Notes: generated by a model not told the origin, from the letters alone. Counted from the first letter of the stretch, positions 9,577-19,323 are shown. The stretch is 64,000 bases of DNA from Hippasteria phrygiana (GCA_037893225.1 JAZGUH010000565.1:372001-436000); one strand, 5' to 3'. Numbers and translations are program-made.

Positions 9577-9803
9577 TACTTAAGTTGCCACCGGTTGACC
9601 CAAATATGTGCAGATTGAAAATTGCCACCTGGCCGGTTGATGTCTATGCACGCCAATTTCTGCATTTTCAATCAATTATTGGGGTATTGTGTACGCTATG
9701 CTTGGCTGCACAAGCCTTTTGTTTCCGTTTCGCTTGGCTGCATAACCTGGCCTGGCGCCCCCATGTACATGTAATACCCGGGATGCCCGGGTTCAAGGGG
9801 TTA
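9577..9803. mobile_element. MITE-like element, copy 2 (family of 3131-3522)
   Basis: The right part shares the order TATTG, ATTGTGTACGCTATGCTTGG, GCTGCA and terminal CAAGGGGTTA with the copy ending at 3522. It is shorter and lacks the internal GATATGGGGCAG inverted repeat. Confidence 0.5.
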
Positions 9804-9983
9804 AAGTTCTTACTTTCGTACAACATATTCTTTTGCTGTAATTTTCAGAAATAGATGGATTTGGGGTTAGTATTTTATAGCGCGCTAGCAAATATTATAC
9901 AATGCCTGAATAAATCCCCGCCATCTGATTGGTGGATCGTCGATCACGTGCATTGAATTATTCGTTCCATCGCACGCCACGAG

Positions 9984-10018
9984 AAGTTACATCACACGGT
10001 AGGCGTGTGATGTAACTT
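9984..10018. repeat. Perfect 14-bp inverted repeat
   Basis: AAGTTACATCACAC at 9984-9997 is exactly inverted at 10005-10018 around a 7-nt loop. It sits about 55 bp upstream of the ATG of the Crypton-like fragment, so it may be part of that unit's original 5' flank or a small foldback insertion. Confidence 0.85.
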
Positions 10019-10074
10019 TGCAAATTTTACGGGCATTAGGTGGCGCTACAACACGACTGTCATTCATATACAAA

Positions 10075-10449
10075 ATGGCGGACGATGTTCCCGCACCACG
10101 GCTAACAGACAACGAAATATTGGAACTCTTACTAGGCGATGCTGACGCTGCTAACACAAAGAGACAAATCAAATATGCAGTCAAACGATTAGAGGAATTT
10201 GCAAGACACGCAGGAATAATAATTGAAGCTCTAACTGATTCGCCCACCCGAACAAAGATACTGACAATTTGGGAGACCGCCAACATAGGGCAAAATAGCT
10301 CAGTTGGTAGAGCATCGGTACGGTAACCCGGAAAATGATTCGGAACTTGACAACTTTTTGTCCCGGTTTTATGAGGGACTGAGAAGGGAAAACGGAACGT
10401 TGTACACAAAGAAATCCATGCTTGCAATCCGACGAGGATTTATTCAGGT
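10075..10449 (+). pseudogene. KIAA1958/ZMYM-like (Crypton-derived) N-terminal fragment, broken
   Basis: From an ATG in good context (AAAATGG, 10075) the frame reads MADDVPAPRLTDNEILELLL and continues through a helical segment (TKRQIKYAVKRLEEFARHAG). After an interruption near 10290-10332 a second frame reads DSELDNFLSRFYEGLRRENG, then TLYTKKSMLAIRRGFIQ. The pattern 'LDxFLxxFYxxxRxxxGxxYxxxSMxAIRxG' is typical of the N-terminal part of KIAA1958/QRICH1/ZMYM-type proteins, which share ancestry with Crypton tyrosine recombinases. The two halves are in different frames, split by a tRNA-like insertion. Homology ends near 10449, next to CAGGTGTTG (possible old donor) and an inverted repeat. No catalytic tyrosine-recombinase part is present, so this is a dead partial copy. 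Confidence 0.65.
10289..10332 (+). mobile_element. tRNA-derived (SINE-like) 5' fragment inserted in the Crypton-like ORF
   Basis: TAGCTCAGTTGG (10296-10307) exactly fits the RNA polymerase III box A / tRNA D-arm pattern and is followed by TAGAGC, completing a D-arm. The T-arm (box B) is missing, so it is a truncated tRNA or tRNA-SINE head rather than a tRNA gene. It shifts the reading frame of the surrounding gene. Confidence 0.65.
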
Positions 10450-10452
10450 GTT

Positions 10453-10592
10453 GTATAAAACAAATAATGAATGTTTCACATTCGTGCAATGGTAAGAATA
10501 ATTTCATTCCGTGACAGATGGAATGCCCCATATTCTGTCACCTCATGAATTATTCTTACCATCGCACTCATAAACATTCATTATTTGTATAC
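10453..10592. repeat. Imperfect inverted repeat, about 55-bp arms
   Basis: The arm beginning GTATAAAACAAATAATGAAT (10453) is inverted as ATTCATTATTTGTATAC (ending 10592). GGTAAGAATAAT (10491) is matched by ATTATTCTTACC, and an inner GTGACAG by CTGTCAC. The word GAATTATTC...CCATCGCAC also occurs at 9955-9974, on the other side of the Crypton-like fragment, so these may be terminal sequences of one unit. Confidence 0.7.
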
Positions 10593-10666
10593 TGTAACAA
10601 TGACCTAATTAAAGTTTTGTGTGCATACATGTAGATGCCAGTAGCGTATCCAGCAAACAACGTCTT

Positions 10667-10870
10667 AACTAGACTATTTCTAACGATTGTCGGCTGAAAA
10701 TCGTTGGAAAACGATATAGATTTCAACTTTTCTTGAAAACGACAGCACACCAGGCGCCATGATTTCACAGGATGCTTGAGACTGCTATTTACTTACAGTC
10801 TAGTATATATACGGTATTTCGTAATAATTCAGCAGTTTTGTTTGTGATGTTTTCAAATGTTGTAAATACC
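10667..10870. mobile_element. Inverted partial copy of the TTAA-flanked MITE
   Basis: It is complementary over most of its length to 8386-8572: AACTAGAC, GAAAATCGTTGGAAAACGAT, ATTTCAACTTTTCTTG, ATGATTTCACA and CAAATGTTGTA all occur inverted there. The copy lacks the other half and is diverged. The two copies form inverted repeats flanking 2.1 kb. Confidence 0.7.
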
Positions 10871-10918
10871 CCAACAAATTTGGTCAGGAGCAGCAAAATC
10901 TTTGAAAATAACCATCCA

Positions 10919-11129
10919 TTTAGGGGCGGATCCGGGTGGGGGGGGGGGGGGGACCCCCCTACAATTTTGTATTTGTTTACTTTTTTTGTATTTATTTTTT
11001 TTTGCTTGTAAGGGCCTACACCTAAAGTACCAAACCAGAAAATCAAAACCCTGTAAAGGTCCTATTTTGCGTGTACGGGTAGGAACAAAACAAAGAGGTT
11101 AAATGGCGCCACCAACGTTGAGAAAGTGT
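10919..11129. mobile_element. G-run 'GGATCC' element, second copy
   Basis: It starts near TAGGGGCGGATCC with a G-run. The segment from GGGCCTACACCTAAAGTA to GAGGTTAAATGGCGCCACCA closely matches the copy at 7482-7834. It is interrupted on the right by a 150-bp hAT-like insertion. Confidence 0.6.
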
Positions 11130-11137
11130 GTCGTTAC

Positions 11138-11287
11138 CAGTGGCGTAGCTAAGGGGGGGGGGGGGGGGGGCTTGGGGGGGCACACGCCCCCCATAAAAAA
11201 TCGTCCCGTCCCCCCCGGCACTGTAACATCCAGCCCCCCAATCCCCCCCCCCGGGCCCCTATGGAGACAACCCTGGCTATGCTGCTG
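11138..11287. mobile_element. 150-bp hAT-like MITE with 8-bp TSD
   Basis: The element begins CAGTGGCGTAGC and ends GCTATGCTGCTG, inverted at 9 of 12 positions. GTCGTTAC flanks it at 11130-11137 and 11288-11295, an exact 8-bp target duplication. The interior is mostly G- and C-runs. Confidence 0.8.
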
Positions 11288-11384
11288 GTCGTTACATACC
11301 TTGAATGATGATATGTACCTTGTCGTGATCTTAAACTTAAGAGTCTCACCGATAATATAATCAGTAATTAGCAATTAGCTCTAA

Positions 11385-11440
11385 CCACCTTGGGTGCATG
11401 CAAAATCATATTAAAATTGGAGGATTTGGGACTGTCGAGA
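11385..11440. repeat. Isolated relative of the array cargo module
   Basis: A stretch around AAAATCATATTAAAATTGGA, followed by GGACTGT, aligns with the array cargo (for example around 30560 and 63760) at roughly 80% identity over about 45 bp. It lies just outside the foldback element at 11461 and shows that the cargo family exists outside the array. Confidence 0.55.
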
Positions 11441-11460
11441 TTTTAATCTTTGGGTTGGTG

Positions 11461-12350
11461 CTACTTCCAAAAATGTAAGGCTCTCCGTTAGCCTCACAGG
11501 GATATTCCTTTTTGGACCCCGTAACTCAATGGGATTTGCAATATGCTCTCGTTAGATCAGTTACAATGTTCTAGAATTCCACTTTCCCAAACGTTAATCT
11601 CCCCAGAAGGTTATCCAATCCCTCCTACAGATCTTTGAGACTTTTGCGGCACATTTGCGGAACATTGAAACGGACAATTTATTTGGGGCTCGACCATTTT
11701 TTGAAGGAGGGGGCATCTTGTCTACATCGCGCTTTGGTGATGTGTGGAATGTATGTTTTTATCCAGATTAGATACCGCATACAAAAACAAACGCAAAATT
11801 GAATGTCAGCGAATTTTGAACGTTATAATGATCCAATACCGACTATTAATCATCACAAAAAATATTCCGTAAATGTTCATTTTAAAACTGAAGGAATGTT
11901 TAAACACACACAACAATGTGTATTACACTTTAAAAGCGCATCATGCACACATCACCGTTGCGCGATGTAGACAAGATGCCCCCCCCCCTTCAAACAATGG
12001 TCGAGCCCCAAATCTCTTAGAAAACTCCACGCGCATGCGCAGTCTGGTGGACTGTATTAGTCAGCTGTGCGACGCCATGTTCATCTCGGCTGAATACGTC
12101 GGTTGGTGAGTAAAAACTCTATTACTCAATAAATTGTCCGTTTCAATGTTCCGCAAATGTGCCGCAAAAGTCTCAAAGATCTGTAGGAGGGATTGGATAA
12201 CCTTCTGGGGAGATTAACGTTTGGGAAAGTGGAATTCTAGAACATTGTAACTGATCTAACGAGAGCGTATTGCAAATCCCATTGAGTTACGGGGTCCAAA
12301 AAGGAATATCCTTGTAAGGCTAACGGAGAGCCTTACATTTTTGGAAGTAG
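11461..12350. mobile_element. 890-bp foldback DNA transposon with long TIRs and 8-bp TSD
   Basis: About 215 bp at the left (starting CTACTTCCAAAAATGTAAGG) are inverted at the right (ending CCTTACATTTTTGGAAGTAG). The inverted match resumes further in: 11681-11755 against 11947-12012. Target duplication GGTTGGTG lies at 11453-11460 and 12350-12357 (one base shared with the TIR). An 8-bp TSD suits the hAT or P superfamilies. The right side carries an asymmetric insert (about 12015-12130) with an NRF1-like palindrome and an ATG plus splice donor. Confidence 0.85.
12031..12105 (+). promoter_or_regulatory. Promoter/first-exon-like segment inside the foldback element
   Basis: GCGCATGCGC (12031-12040) is the consensus NRF1-binding palindrome, common in animal CpG promoters. 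It is followed by an ATG in fair context (GACGCCATG, 12077) with 29 nt of open frame (MFISAEYVG) and a strong splice donor TTG|GTGAGT at 12106. This could be the 5' end of a lost transposase gene or a captured host first exon. Confidence 0.4.
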
Positions 12351-12602
12351 GTTGGTGCCAAGTATTCAGGAGAATACACATTTAACATAGTTAATTCACT
12401 CCAACTCTCGACTGCATCAAATATTCAGGGATTTACAAGTAGGCCTAGTTATACAAAATGCAAAGGCCAATTTGCAACAACGGTTCATCTTGCACATTAA
12501 ACCTTAGATGAACATGATAACACAACCACCAGAACAGCGGCCATTACTATACATTCTATCCATTGTACTAACGTATTCGAATGGCGCGTACACAGCACTT
12601 AC

Positions 12603-12720
12603 CTCTAACAACACGTGCTTCGATGGCGACAGCCCCGTCTTATCTAACGGGAAAAACCGTTTGGTTTTGAATTCAAGTCGAGGACGACAGCACGTGGTTG
12701 TGAAGGTGAACCCTCGCTGA
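12603..12720 (-). other. Putative non-coding first exon (5'UTR) of the minus-strand membrane protein gene
   Basis: On the minus strand TTAGAG|GTAAGTG (GT at 12601-12602) is a near-perfect splice donor, and the next acceptor on that strand with a good polypyrimidine tract is at 9020. Two CACGTG words occur within the segment (about 12613 and 12690). The transcription start is not defined and the right boundary is arbitrary. This is inference from splice signals only. Confidence 0.35.
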
Positions 12721-13180
12721 GCAAACCTCGTGGTGGTTTATCCCGGGTCTTTGTCCCGAATTTGAGCCTGTAGGCCCCTTGTGTGGTTACAGTGTCAACA
12801 AGGTCAACGCTGCATGACTTCCGATCCTTTTTGCCATGAATGGGTAACCCTAGCGGTAAAGGTCACTGATTATTTACACCTGTCACGCAGACTGAGATTG
12901 CGCGTCGTGTGATGAGGGGGGTCGGTGTGGGGTGTCTAAAGTTTCTATGGTAACCAATTCTGCTTCTATTTTGTCTGGTGCTCTTCGTGTTTCTTTACAC
13001 ACATAAAAATCCAGTGACATTGGTGTGTCCAAGATTTCGTAAAAAAAAACGTACCAGAGGTGGGGGGGGGGGGGGGGGGGTGTCAACCCCGACTCCATTT
13101 ATTTACTATTTTAGCTATTTTTTTTCACTAGTCAAACCTGGCACGGCTTCCGTAGCATCCTTAATTAGTGTGGCGACATA
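12721..13180. other. Spacer between putative promoter and the Helitron-like array
   Basis: No gene is recognised. It contains an A-run/G-run tract at about 13030-13081. The last unique bases before the array are GGCGACATA, with the first element tip TTTGGCTG following, an A|T boundary as expected for Helitron insertion. Confidence 0.5.
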
Positions 13181-13183
13181 TTT

Positions 13184-13222
13184 GGCTGTTTCGAAAGAGT
13201 TCGAAACAGCCCTTGTTTTCGT

Positions 13223-13264
<42 letters not shown>

Positions 13265-13886
13265 GCTGTTTCGAAAGTTTTTCGAAACAGCCCTTGTTTT
13301 CGTTAAGATTTTTTTTTTTTTCTTTTTTTGGCTGTTTCGAAAGTTTTTCGAAACAGCCCTTGTTTTCGTTAAGATTTTTTTTTTTTTCTTTTTTTTTTTT
13401 TTGGCTGTTTCGAAAGTTTTTCGAAACAGCCCTTGTTTTCGTTAAGATTTTTTTTTTTTTCTTTTTGGCTGTTTCGAAAGAGTTCGAAACAGCCCTTGTT
13501 TTCGTTAAGATTTTTTTTTTTTTCTTTTTGGCTGTTTCGAAAGTTTTTCGAAACAGCCTTTGTTTTCGTTAAGATTTTTTTTTTTTTCTTTTTTTTTGGC
13601 TGTTTCGGAAGTTTTCCGAAACAGCCTTTGTTTTCGTTAAGATTTTTTTTTTTGGCTGTTTCGGAAGTTTTCCGAAACAGCCTTTGTTTTCGTTAAGATT
13701 TTTTTTTTTGGCTGTTTTGGAAACTTTTCCAAAACAGCCCTTGTTTTCGTTAAGATTTTTTGTTTTTTCTTTTTTTTTTTTTGGCTGTTTCGGAAACTTT
13801 TCCGAAACAGCCCTTGTTTTCGTTAAGATTTTTTTTTTTGGCTGTTTCGGAAACTTTTCCGAAACAGCCCTTGTTTTCGTTAAGAT

Positions 13887-13890
<4 letters not shown>
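13184..13890 (+). repeat. Palindromic minisatellite, 11 units of about 55-80 bp
   Basis: Units start at 13184, 13264, 13330, 13403, 13467, 13530, 13598, 13654, 13710, 13783 and 13840. Each is a hairpin GGCTGTTTCG...CGAAACAGCC, followed by CTTGTTTTCGTTAAGA and a variable T-run. Centre variants are all self-complementary: CGAAAGTTTTTCG, CGAA-AGAG-TTCG, CGGAAGTTTTCCG, CGGAAACTTTTCCG and TTGGAAACTTTTCCAA. T-run length explains the unit-length variation. Confidence 0.95.
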
Positions 13891-13918
<28 letters not shown>

Positions 13919-14077
13919 TTTTTTCTTTTTTTTTTTCTTTTTCAGCCAAATGCCCATAGCATTTGTACACGTTTTCTTTCTTGCTGGCACTTTGGCTACT
14001 TTTATGATGCCGATTGGCTTTAAACTTGGCAGACACTTAGACTAACTGCTCAGAATGTATGCCGAACATTTACGTCA

Positions 14078-14095
14078 TGATGACGTCATCACGTG
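14078..14095. promoter_or_regulatory. Representative CRE/ATF palindrome overlapping an E-box
   Basis: TGATGACGTCATCA (14078-14091) is a 14-bp perfect palindrome containing the CRE core TGACGTCA. CACGTG (14090-14095), inside ATCACGTGAT, follows directly. The same pair recurs at the start of nearly every 400-bp and 290-bp monomer. CREB/ATF bZIP and USF/MITF-type bHLH-ZIP factors bind these cores in animals; binding here is inferred. Confidence 0.6.
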
Positions 14096-14815
14096 ATTTT
14101 TTATGAATTTTTGAAATTTCAAAATCGTAAAATTCTTTTCAATATATCTAGCGAACAAAACAAGATATTTTCGAAATTCTTTTTGTTATAGCTTTGGTAT
14201 GTCTCAAAGATATGCCCTAAAAAGCGAAAATTGTGTGACGTCATGATGACGTCATCAAAAATGTGTTTTTTTTTTAACGCATGTAAGGGTCAATCCGATT
14301 ACAAAAATGTATACATTGAATTTTTCTGTACCTAATTCCAAAATTTCATGATCGTGGCTCACTCAAGTAAGAAATAACAGCCATTTGAAAATTTAGACCA
14401 AATTCAATATAACACAAAGGAATTCTGGGAAGGGCAGATAACCATGGCTTAAATGTGCATCCTGTTTATAAAAAGGTTGATTTGTAGTCTTTGTTCAAGT
14501 CGCTGAATTTTAAAATTGTGTAAATCGTAACATTCTTTTCAATATATCTAGCGAACAAAACAAGATATTTTCAAAATTATTTTTGTTATAGCTTTGGTAT
14601 GTCTCAAAGATATGCCCTAAAATGCGAAAATTGTGTGACGTCATGATGACGTCATCAAAAAATTCTTTTTTTCAAGTCGCTAGAATATTGCCCATAGCAT
14701 TTGTAAACGTTTTCTTTCTTACCGGCCACTTTGGCTAATTTTAAACTTGGCAGACACTTACCCCAACTGCTCACAATGTGTGCCGAACTTTTACGTCATA
14801 ATGACGTCATCACAT

Positions 14816-14831
14816 GTCACGTGACGTCATC
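14816..14831. promoter_or_regulatory. Representative CLEAR-type E-box fused to a CRE
   Basis: GTCACGTGAC (14816-14825) is a full palindromic E-box of the type preferred by TFEB/MITF-family factors. It overlaps TGACGTCATC. It recurs once per 150-bp monomer throughout the array. Confidence 0.55.
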
Positions 14832-15272
14832 TTAAAGGGGCATTTTTCGAAGCCATATATCTACAAAAGTACAAGTTCGATTAAGTTAAAATGTAATATC
14901 TAGGTATCCCAGTAGGTTTATAAATGAAAATTGACATGACGTTATGATGACGTCATCTCATGTGACGTCATCTTAAAGGGGCAGATTTTGAAGGCGCATA
15001 TCTACAGAAGTACAAGTCCGATTAAGTTTAAAAGTAATATCTAGGTAGCCCAGTAGGTTTATAGATGAAAATTTATGTGACGTTATGATGACGTCATCAC
15101 ATGTTACTACTACAAACAACTTTAATTAATTTCAAAATTACCAAAGAAAACTGGCAGCAGCGCGATTCTTTGACAAACTTAAATTATTGTATTCACATTT
15201 CACATCCAAACTAAAAAAACAAAAACGAAACAGCCCTGTGTTTGTCCACAAACACCAACCTCATGCCTCTAG

Positions 15273-17461
15273 TTTTTTTTTGCTTCTTTTTCAGACTTTT
15301 TGCCCATAGCATTTGTACACGTTTTCTTTCTGCCAGGCACTTTGGCTACTTTTATGCAGCCGATTGCCTTTAAACTTAACAGACACTTAGACCAACTGCT
15401 CAGGATGCATGCCGAACTTTTACGTCATGATGACGTCATCACGTGATTTTTTATGAATTTTTGAATTTTGAAAATCGTAACATTCATTAAATTATATCTA
15501 GCGAACAAAACAAGATATTTTCAAAATTATTTTTCCTATAGCTTTGGTATGTCTCAAAGATATGCCCTAAATTGCGAAAATTGTGTGACGTCATGATGAC
15601 GTCATCAAAAATTAGTTTTTTTGTTAACGCATGTAAAGGTCAATCCGATTACAAAAATGTATATATTGAATTTTCCTGTACCCAATTCCAAAATTTCATG
15701 ATCGTGGCTCACTCAAGTAAGAAATGACAGCCATTTCAAAATTTAGACCAAATTCAATATAACACAAAGGAATTCTGGGACGGGCTGATAACCATGGCTA
15801 TTATGAGCTTGCTGTTTATAAAAGGGGTTGATTTCTAGTCTTTTTTCAAGTCGCTGAATTTTTGAAGTTTTAAAATCGTAACATTCTTTTCAATATATCT
15901 AGTTTTCTTTTTTTTTTCTTTTTTTTTTTCTTCTTTTTCAGCCAAATGCCCATTGCATTTGTACACGTTTTCTTTCTTACTGGCACTTTGGCTACTTTTA
16001 TGGTGCCGATTGGCTTTAAACTTGGCAGGCACTTAGACCAACTGCTCAGAATGTATGCCGAACATTTACGTCATGATGACGTCATCACGTGATTTTTTAT
16101 GAATTTTTGAAATTTCAAAATCGTAAAATTCTGTTCAATATATCTAGCGAACAAAACAAGATATTTTCAAAATTCTTTTTGTTATAGCTTTGGTATGTCT
16201 CAAAGATATGCCCTGAAAGGGAGAAAATGTGTGACGTCATGATGACATCATCAAAAATGTGCTTTTTTAAAACACATATAAGGATAGGTCCGATCGTCAT
16301 GAAAATTGGTGGGTAGGTAGATACTGTCACTAGGATGCTGAATCCAAAGTGACGTCATGATGACGTCATCACATGATTTTTTATGAATTTTTCAAAATTT
16401 TAAAATCGTAACATTCTTTTCAATATATCTAGCAAACAGAACAAGATATTTTCAAAATTATTTTTGTTATAGCTTTGGTATGTCTCAAAGATATGCCCTG
16501 AAAGGGAGAAAATGTGTGACGTCATGATGACATCATCAAAAATGTGCTTTTTTAAAACACATATAAGGATATGTCCGATCGTCATGAAAATTGGTGGGTA
16601 GGTAGATAGTGCCACTAGCATGTAAAATCCAAAGTGACGTCATGATGACGTCATCAGCTGATTTTCTATGACTTTTTAGTTTTATCCCAAATCCCATAGA
16701 CTTTGTACACGAATTTTGTAAGAGCCACTTTGGTCACTAAACAACCTCAGATCTTAATCAGGTTTAACTCAAACAGAGACCCTAAGCTAAGAATGTATGC
16801 CGAAGAGTGACGTCATGATGACGTCATCACTTGTCATGTGACGTCATCTTAAAGGTGCATTTTTCAAGGGCACATATCTAGAGAACCGTAGGTCCGATTG
16901 CATTCAAACCTGCTATGGTGGTAGACAAGTACGTGTTATAGATGAAAATTGAGGTGACGTCATCATGACGTCATCATGACGTCATCATACGATTTTATAG
17001 TAATTTTTAAGTTTTTTAACCTTAAAGTTTCTTAAACCCATATCTCATCACCAGAACATGCTAAATTCAAAATTCTTTTTGTAATAGCTTTGTTAGCTTC
17101 TATATTCTTTCACATAAATGAGAAAATGTGTGACGTCATCATGACGACATCAACAATATATTAAAAAAAAAACACATATAAGGGTAGGTCCAATCGTCAT
17201 AAAAATTGGTGGGTATGTAGATAGTGTGCCACAAGCATGCGGCAGCCGAAGTGACGTCATGATGACGTCATCGGCAAATTTTCTATGATTTTTTTTATTT
17301 TGTAAATTTTATGTTCCTCCCAACAACAACATCCTAACCCCTCCGTCTTTAACTAACAAACACCTTTTACTATTATAAGCATATTACACATCCAAAATAA
17401 CAAAACAACCCCGAAACAGCCCTGTGTTTGTCATAACGTGACAAACACATAGCATGTCTAG
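15273..17461 (+). mobile_element. Helitron-like element 2 (chimeric, type B 3' end)
   Basis: It has a T-run and CTTCTTTTTCAG start. At 15899-15902 an internal CTAG is followed directly by a new T-run start (TTTTCTTT...CTTTTTCAG), so a truncated unit precedes a second one. The 3' end differs from element 1: hairpin arms GTGTTTGTCA and TGACAAACAC around TAACG, then ATGTCTAG at 17458-17461. Confidence 0.7.
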
Positions 17462-19323
17462 TTTTTCTTTTTTTTGTTCTTCTTTTTCAGCCAAAATGCC
17501 CATAGCATTTGTACACGTTTTCTTTCTTACTGGCACTTTGGCTACTTTTATGGTGCCGATTGGCTTTAAACTTGGCAGACACTTAGACTAACTGCTCAGA
17601 ATGTATGCCGAACATTTACGTCATGATGACGTCATCACGTGATTTTTTATGAATTTTTGAAATTTTGAAATCGTAAAATTCTTTTCAATATATCTAGCGA
17701 ACAAAACAAGATATTTTCAAAATTCTTTTTGTTATAGCTTCGGTATGTCTCAAAGATATGCACTAAAAGGGACAAAAATGTGTGATGTCATGATGACGTC
17801 ATCAAAAATGTGCTTTTTTAAAACACATATAAGGATAGGTCCGATCGTCATGCAAATTGGTGGGTAGGTAGATACTGTCACTGGGATGCTGAATCCAAAG
17901 TGACGTCATGATGACGTCATCACGTGATTTTTTATGAATTTTTCAAAATTTGAAAATCGTAACATTCTTTTCAATATATCTAGCGAACAAAACAAGATAT
18001 TTTCAAAATTCTTTTTGTTATAGCTTTGGTATGTCTCAAAGATATGCCCTAAAAAGGAAAAAAATGTGTGACGTCATGATGACGTCATCAAAAATGTGCT
18101 TTTTAAAAACACATATAAGGATAGGCCCGATCGTCATGAAAATTGGTGGGTAGGTAGATACTGTCACTAGCATGCAAAATCTGAAATGATGTCATGATGA
18201 CGATGTCATGATGACGTCGTTTTCTTTCTTACTGGCACTTTGGCTACTTTTATGGTGCCGATTGGCTTTAAACTTGGCAGACACTTAGACTAACTGCTCA
18301 GAATGTATGCCGAACATTTACGTCATGATGACGTCATCACGTGATTTTTTATGAATTTTTGAAATTTTGAAATCGTAAAATTCTTTTCAATATATCTAGC
18401 GAACAAAACAAGATATTTTCAAAATTCTTTTTGTTATAGCTTCGGTATGTCTCAAAGATATGCACTAAAAGGGACAAAAATGTGTGATGTCATGATGACG
18501 TCATCAAAAATGTGCTTTTTTAAAACACATATAAGGATAGGTCCGATCGTCATGCAAATTGGTGGGTAGGTAGATACTGTCACTGGGATGCTGAATCCAA
18601 AGTGACGTCATGATGACGTCATCACGTGATTTTTTATGAATTTTTCAAAATTTGAAAATCGTAACATTCTTTTCAATATATCTAGCGAACAAAACAAGAT
18701 ATTTTCAAAATTCTTTTTGTTATAGCTTTGGTATGTCTCAAAGATATGCCCTAAAAAGGAAAAAAATGTGTGACGTCATGATGACGTCATCAAAAATGTG
18801 CTTTTTAAAAACACATATAAGGATAGGCCCGATCGTCATGAAAATTGGTGGGTAGGTAGATACTGCCACCAGCATGCCAAATCTGAAATGACGTCATGAT
18901 GACGTCATCATGTGATTTGTTATGAATTTTTGAAATTTTGAAATCGTAAAATTCTTTTAAATATATCTGGCAAACAAAACAAGATATTTTTAAAATTCTT
19001 TTTGTTATAGCTTTGGTAGGTCTCAAAGATATGCCCTAAAAAGGAAAAAAATGTGTGACGTCATGATGACATCATCAAAAATGTGCTTTTTAAAAACACA
19101 TATAAGGATAGGTCCGATCGTCATGAAAATTGGTGGGTAGGTAGATACTGTCACTAGCATGCAAAATCTGAAATGATGTCATGATGACGATGTCATGATG
19201 ACGTAATCGGCATTTTTTTTAATGATTTTTGAAATTTTTGAAATTTCATTTTAATCACAAAATTTTACACCAAAAAACAAAACAGCCCTGTGTTTGTCCA
19301 CAAACACTGTACCAGATGTCTAG
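17462..19323 (+). mobile_element. Helitron-like element 3 (with 702-bp internal duplication, type C 3' end)
   Basis: It starts TTTTTCTTTTTTTTGTTC...CTTTTTCAG and ends with hairpin GTGTTTGTCCACAAACAC then ATGTCTAG (19320-19323). The subterminal word is CAAAACAGCC rather than CGAAACAGCC. The body is made of 290-bp monomers. Confidence 0.7.
17516..18919 (+). repeat. 702-bp tandem duplication
   Basis: 17516-18217 repeats at 18218-18919 with almost no differences until the last about 60 bp. The junction falls inside a TGATGACG word (GATGACGTC|GTTTTC), consistent with slippage or unequal exchange between CRE-type palindromes. Confidence 0.85.

Larger units (their letters stand above)
13181..15272 (+). 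mobile_element. Helitron-like element 1 (5'-most, with expanded palindromic tip)
   Basis: It starts at the unique-DNA boundary (ATA|TTTGGCTG) with 11 palindromic tip repeats, then a T-run and CAG at about 13945. The body has 400-bp monomers and 150-bp monomers. The 3' region (15119-15236) is the 'type A' subterminal domain ending AACGAAACAGCC, hairpin GTGTTTGTCCACAAACAC, then CCTCTAG. Confidence 0.75.

Noticed and set aside
10290..10335. A functional tRNA gene
   Set aside because: Box A is exact, but there is no T-arm/box B and no acceptor stem; it is a truncated tRNA-derived piece.
13168..14036. Phe- or Lys-rich ORFs over the palindromic minisatellite
   Set aside because: Produced by T-runs (A-runs on the other strand); pure simple-sequence translation.
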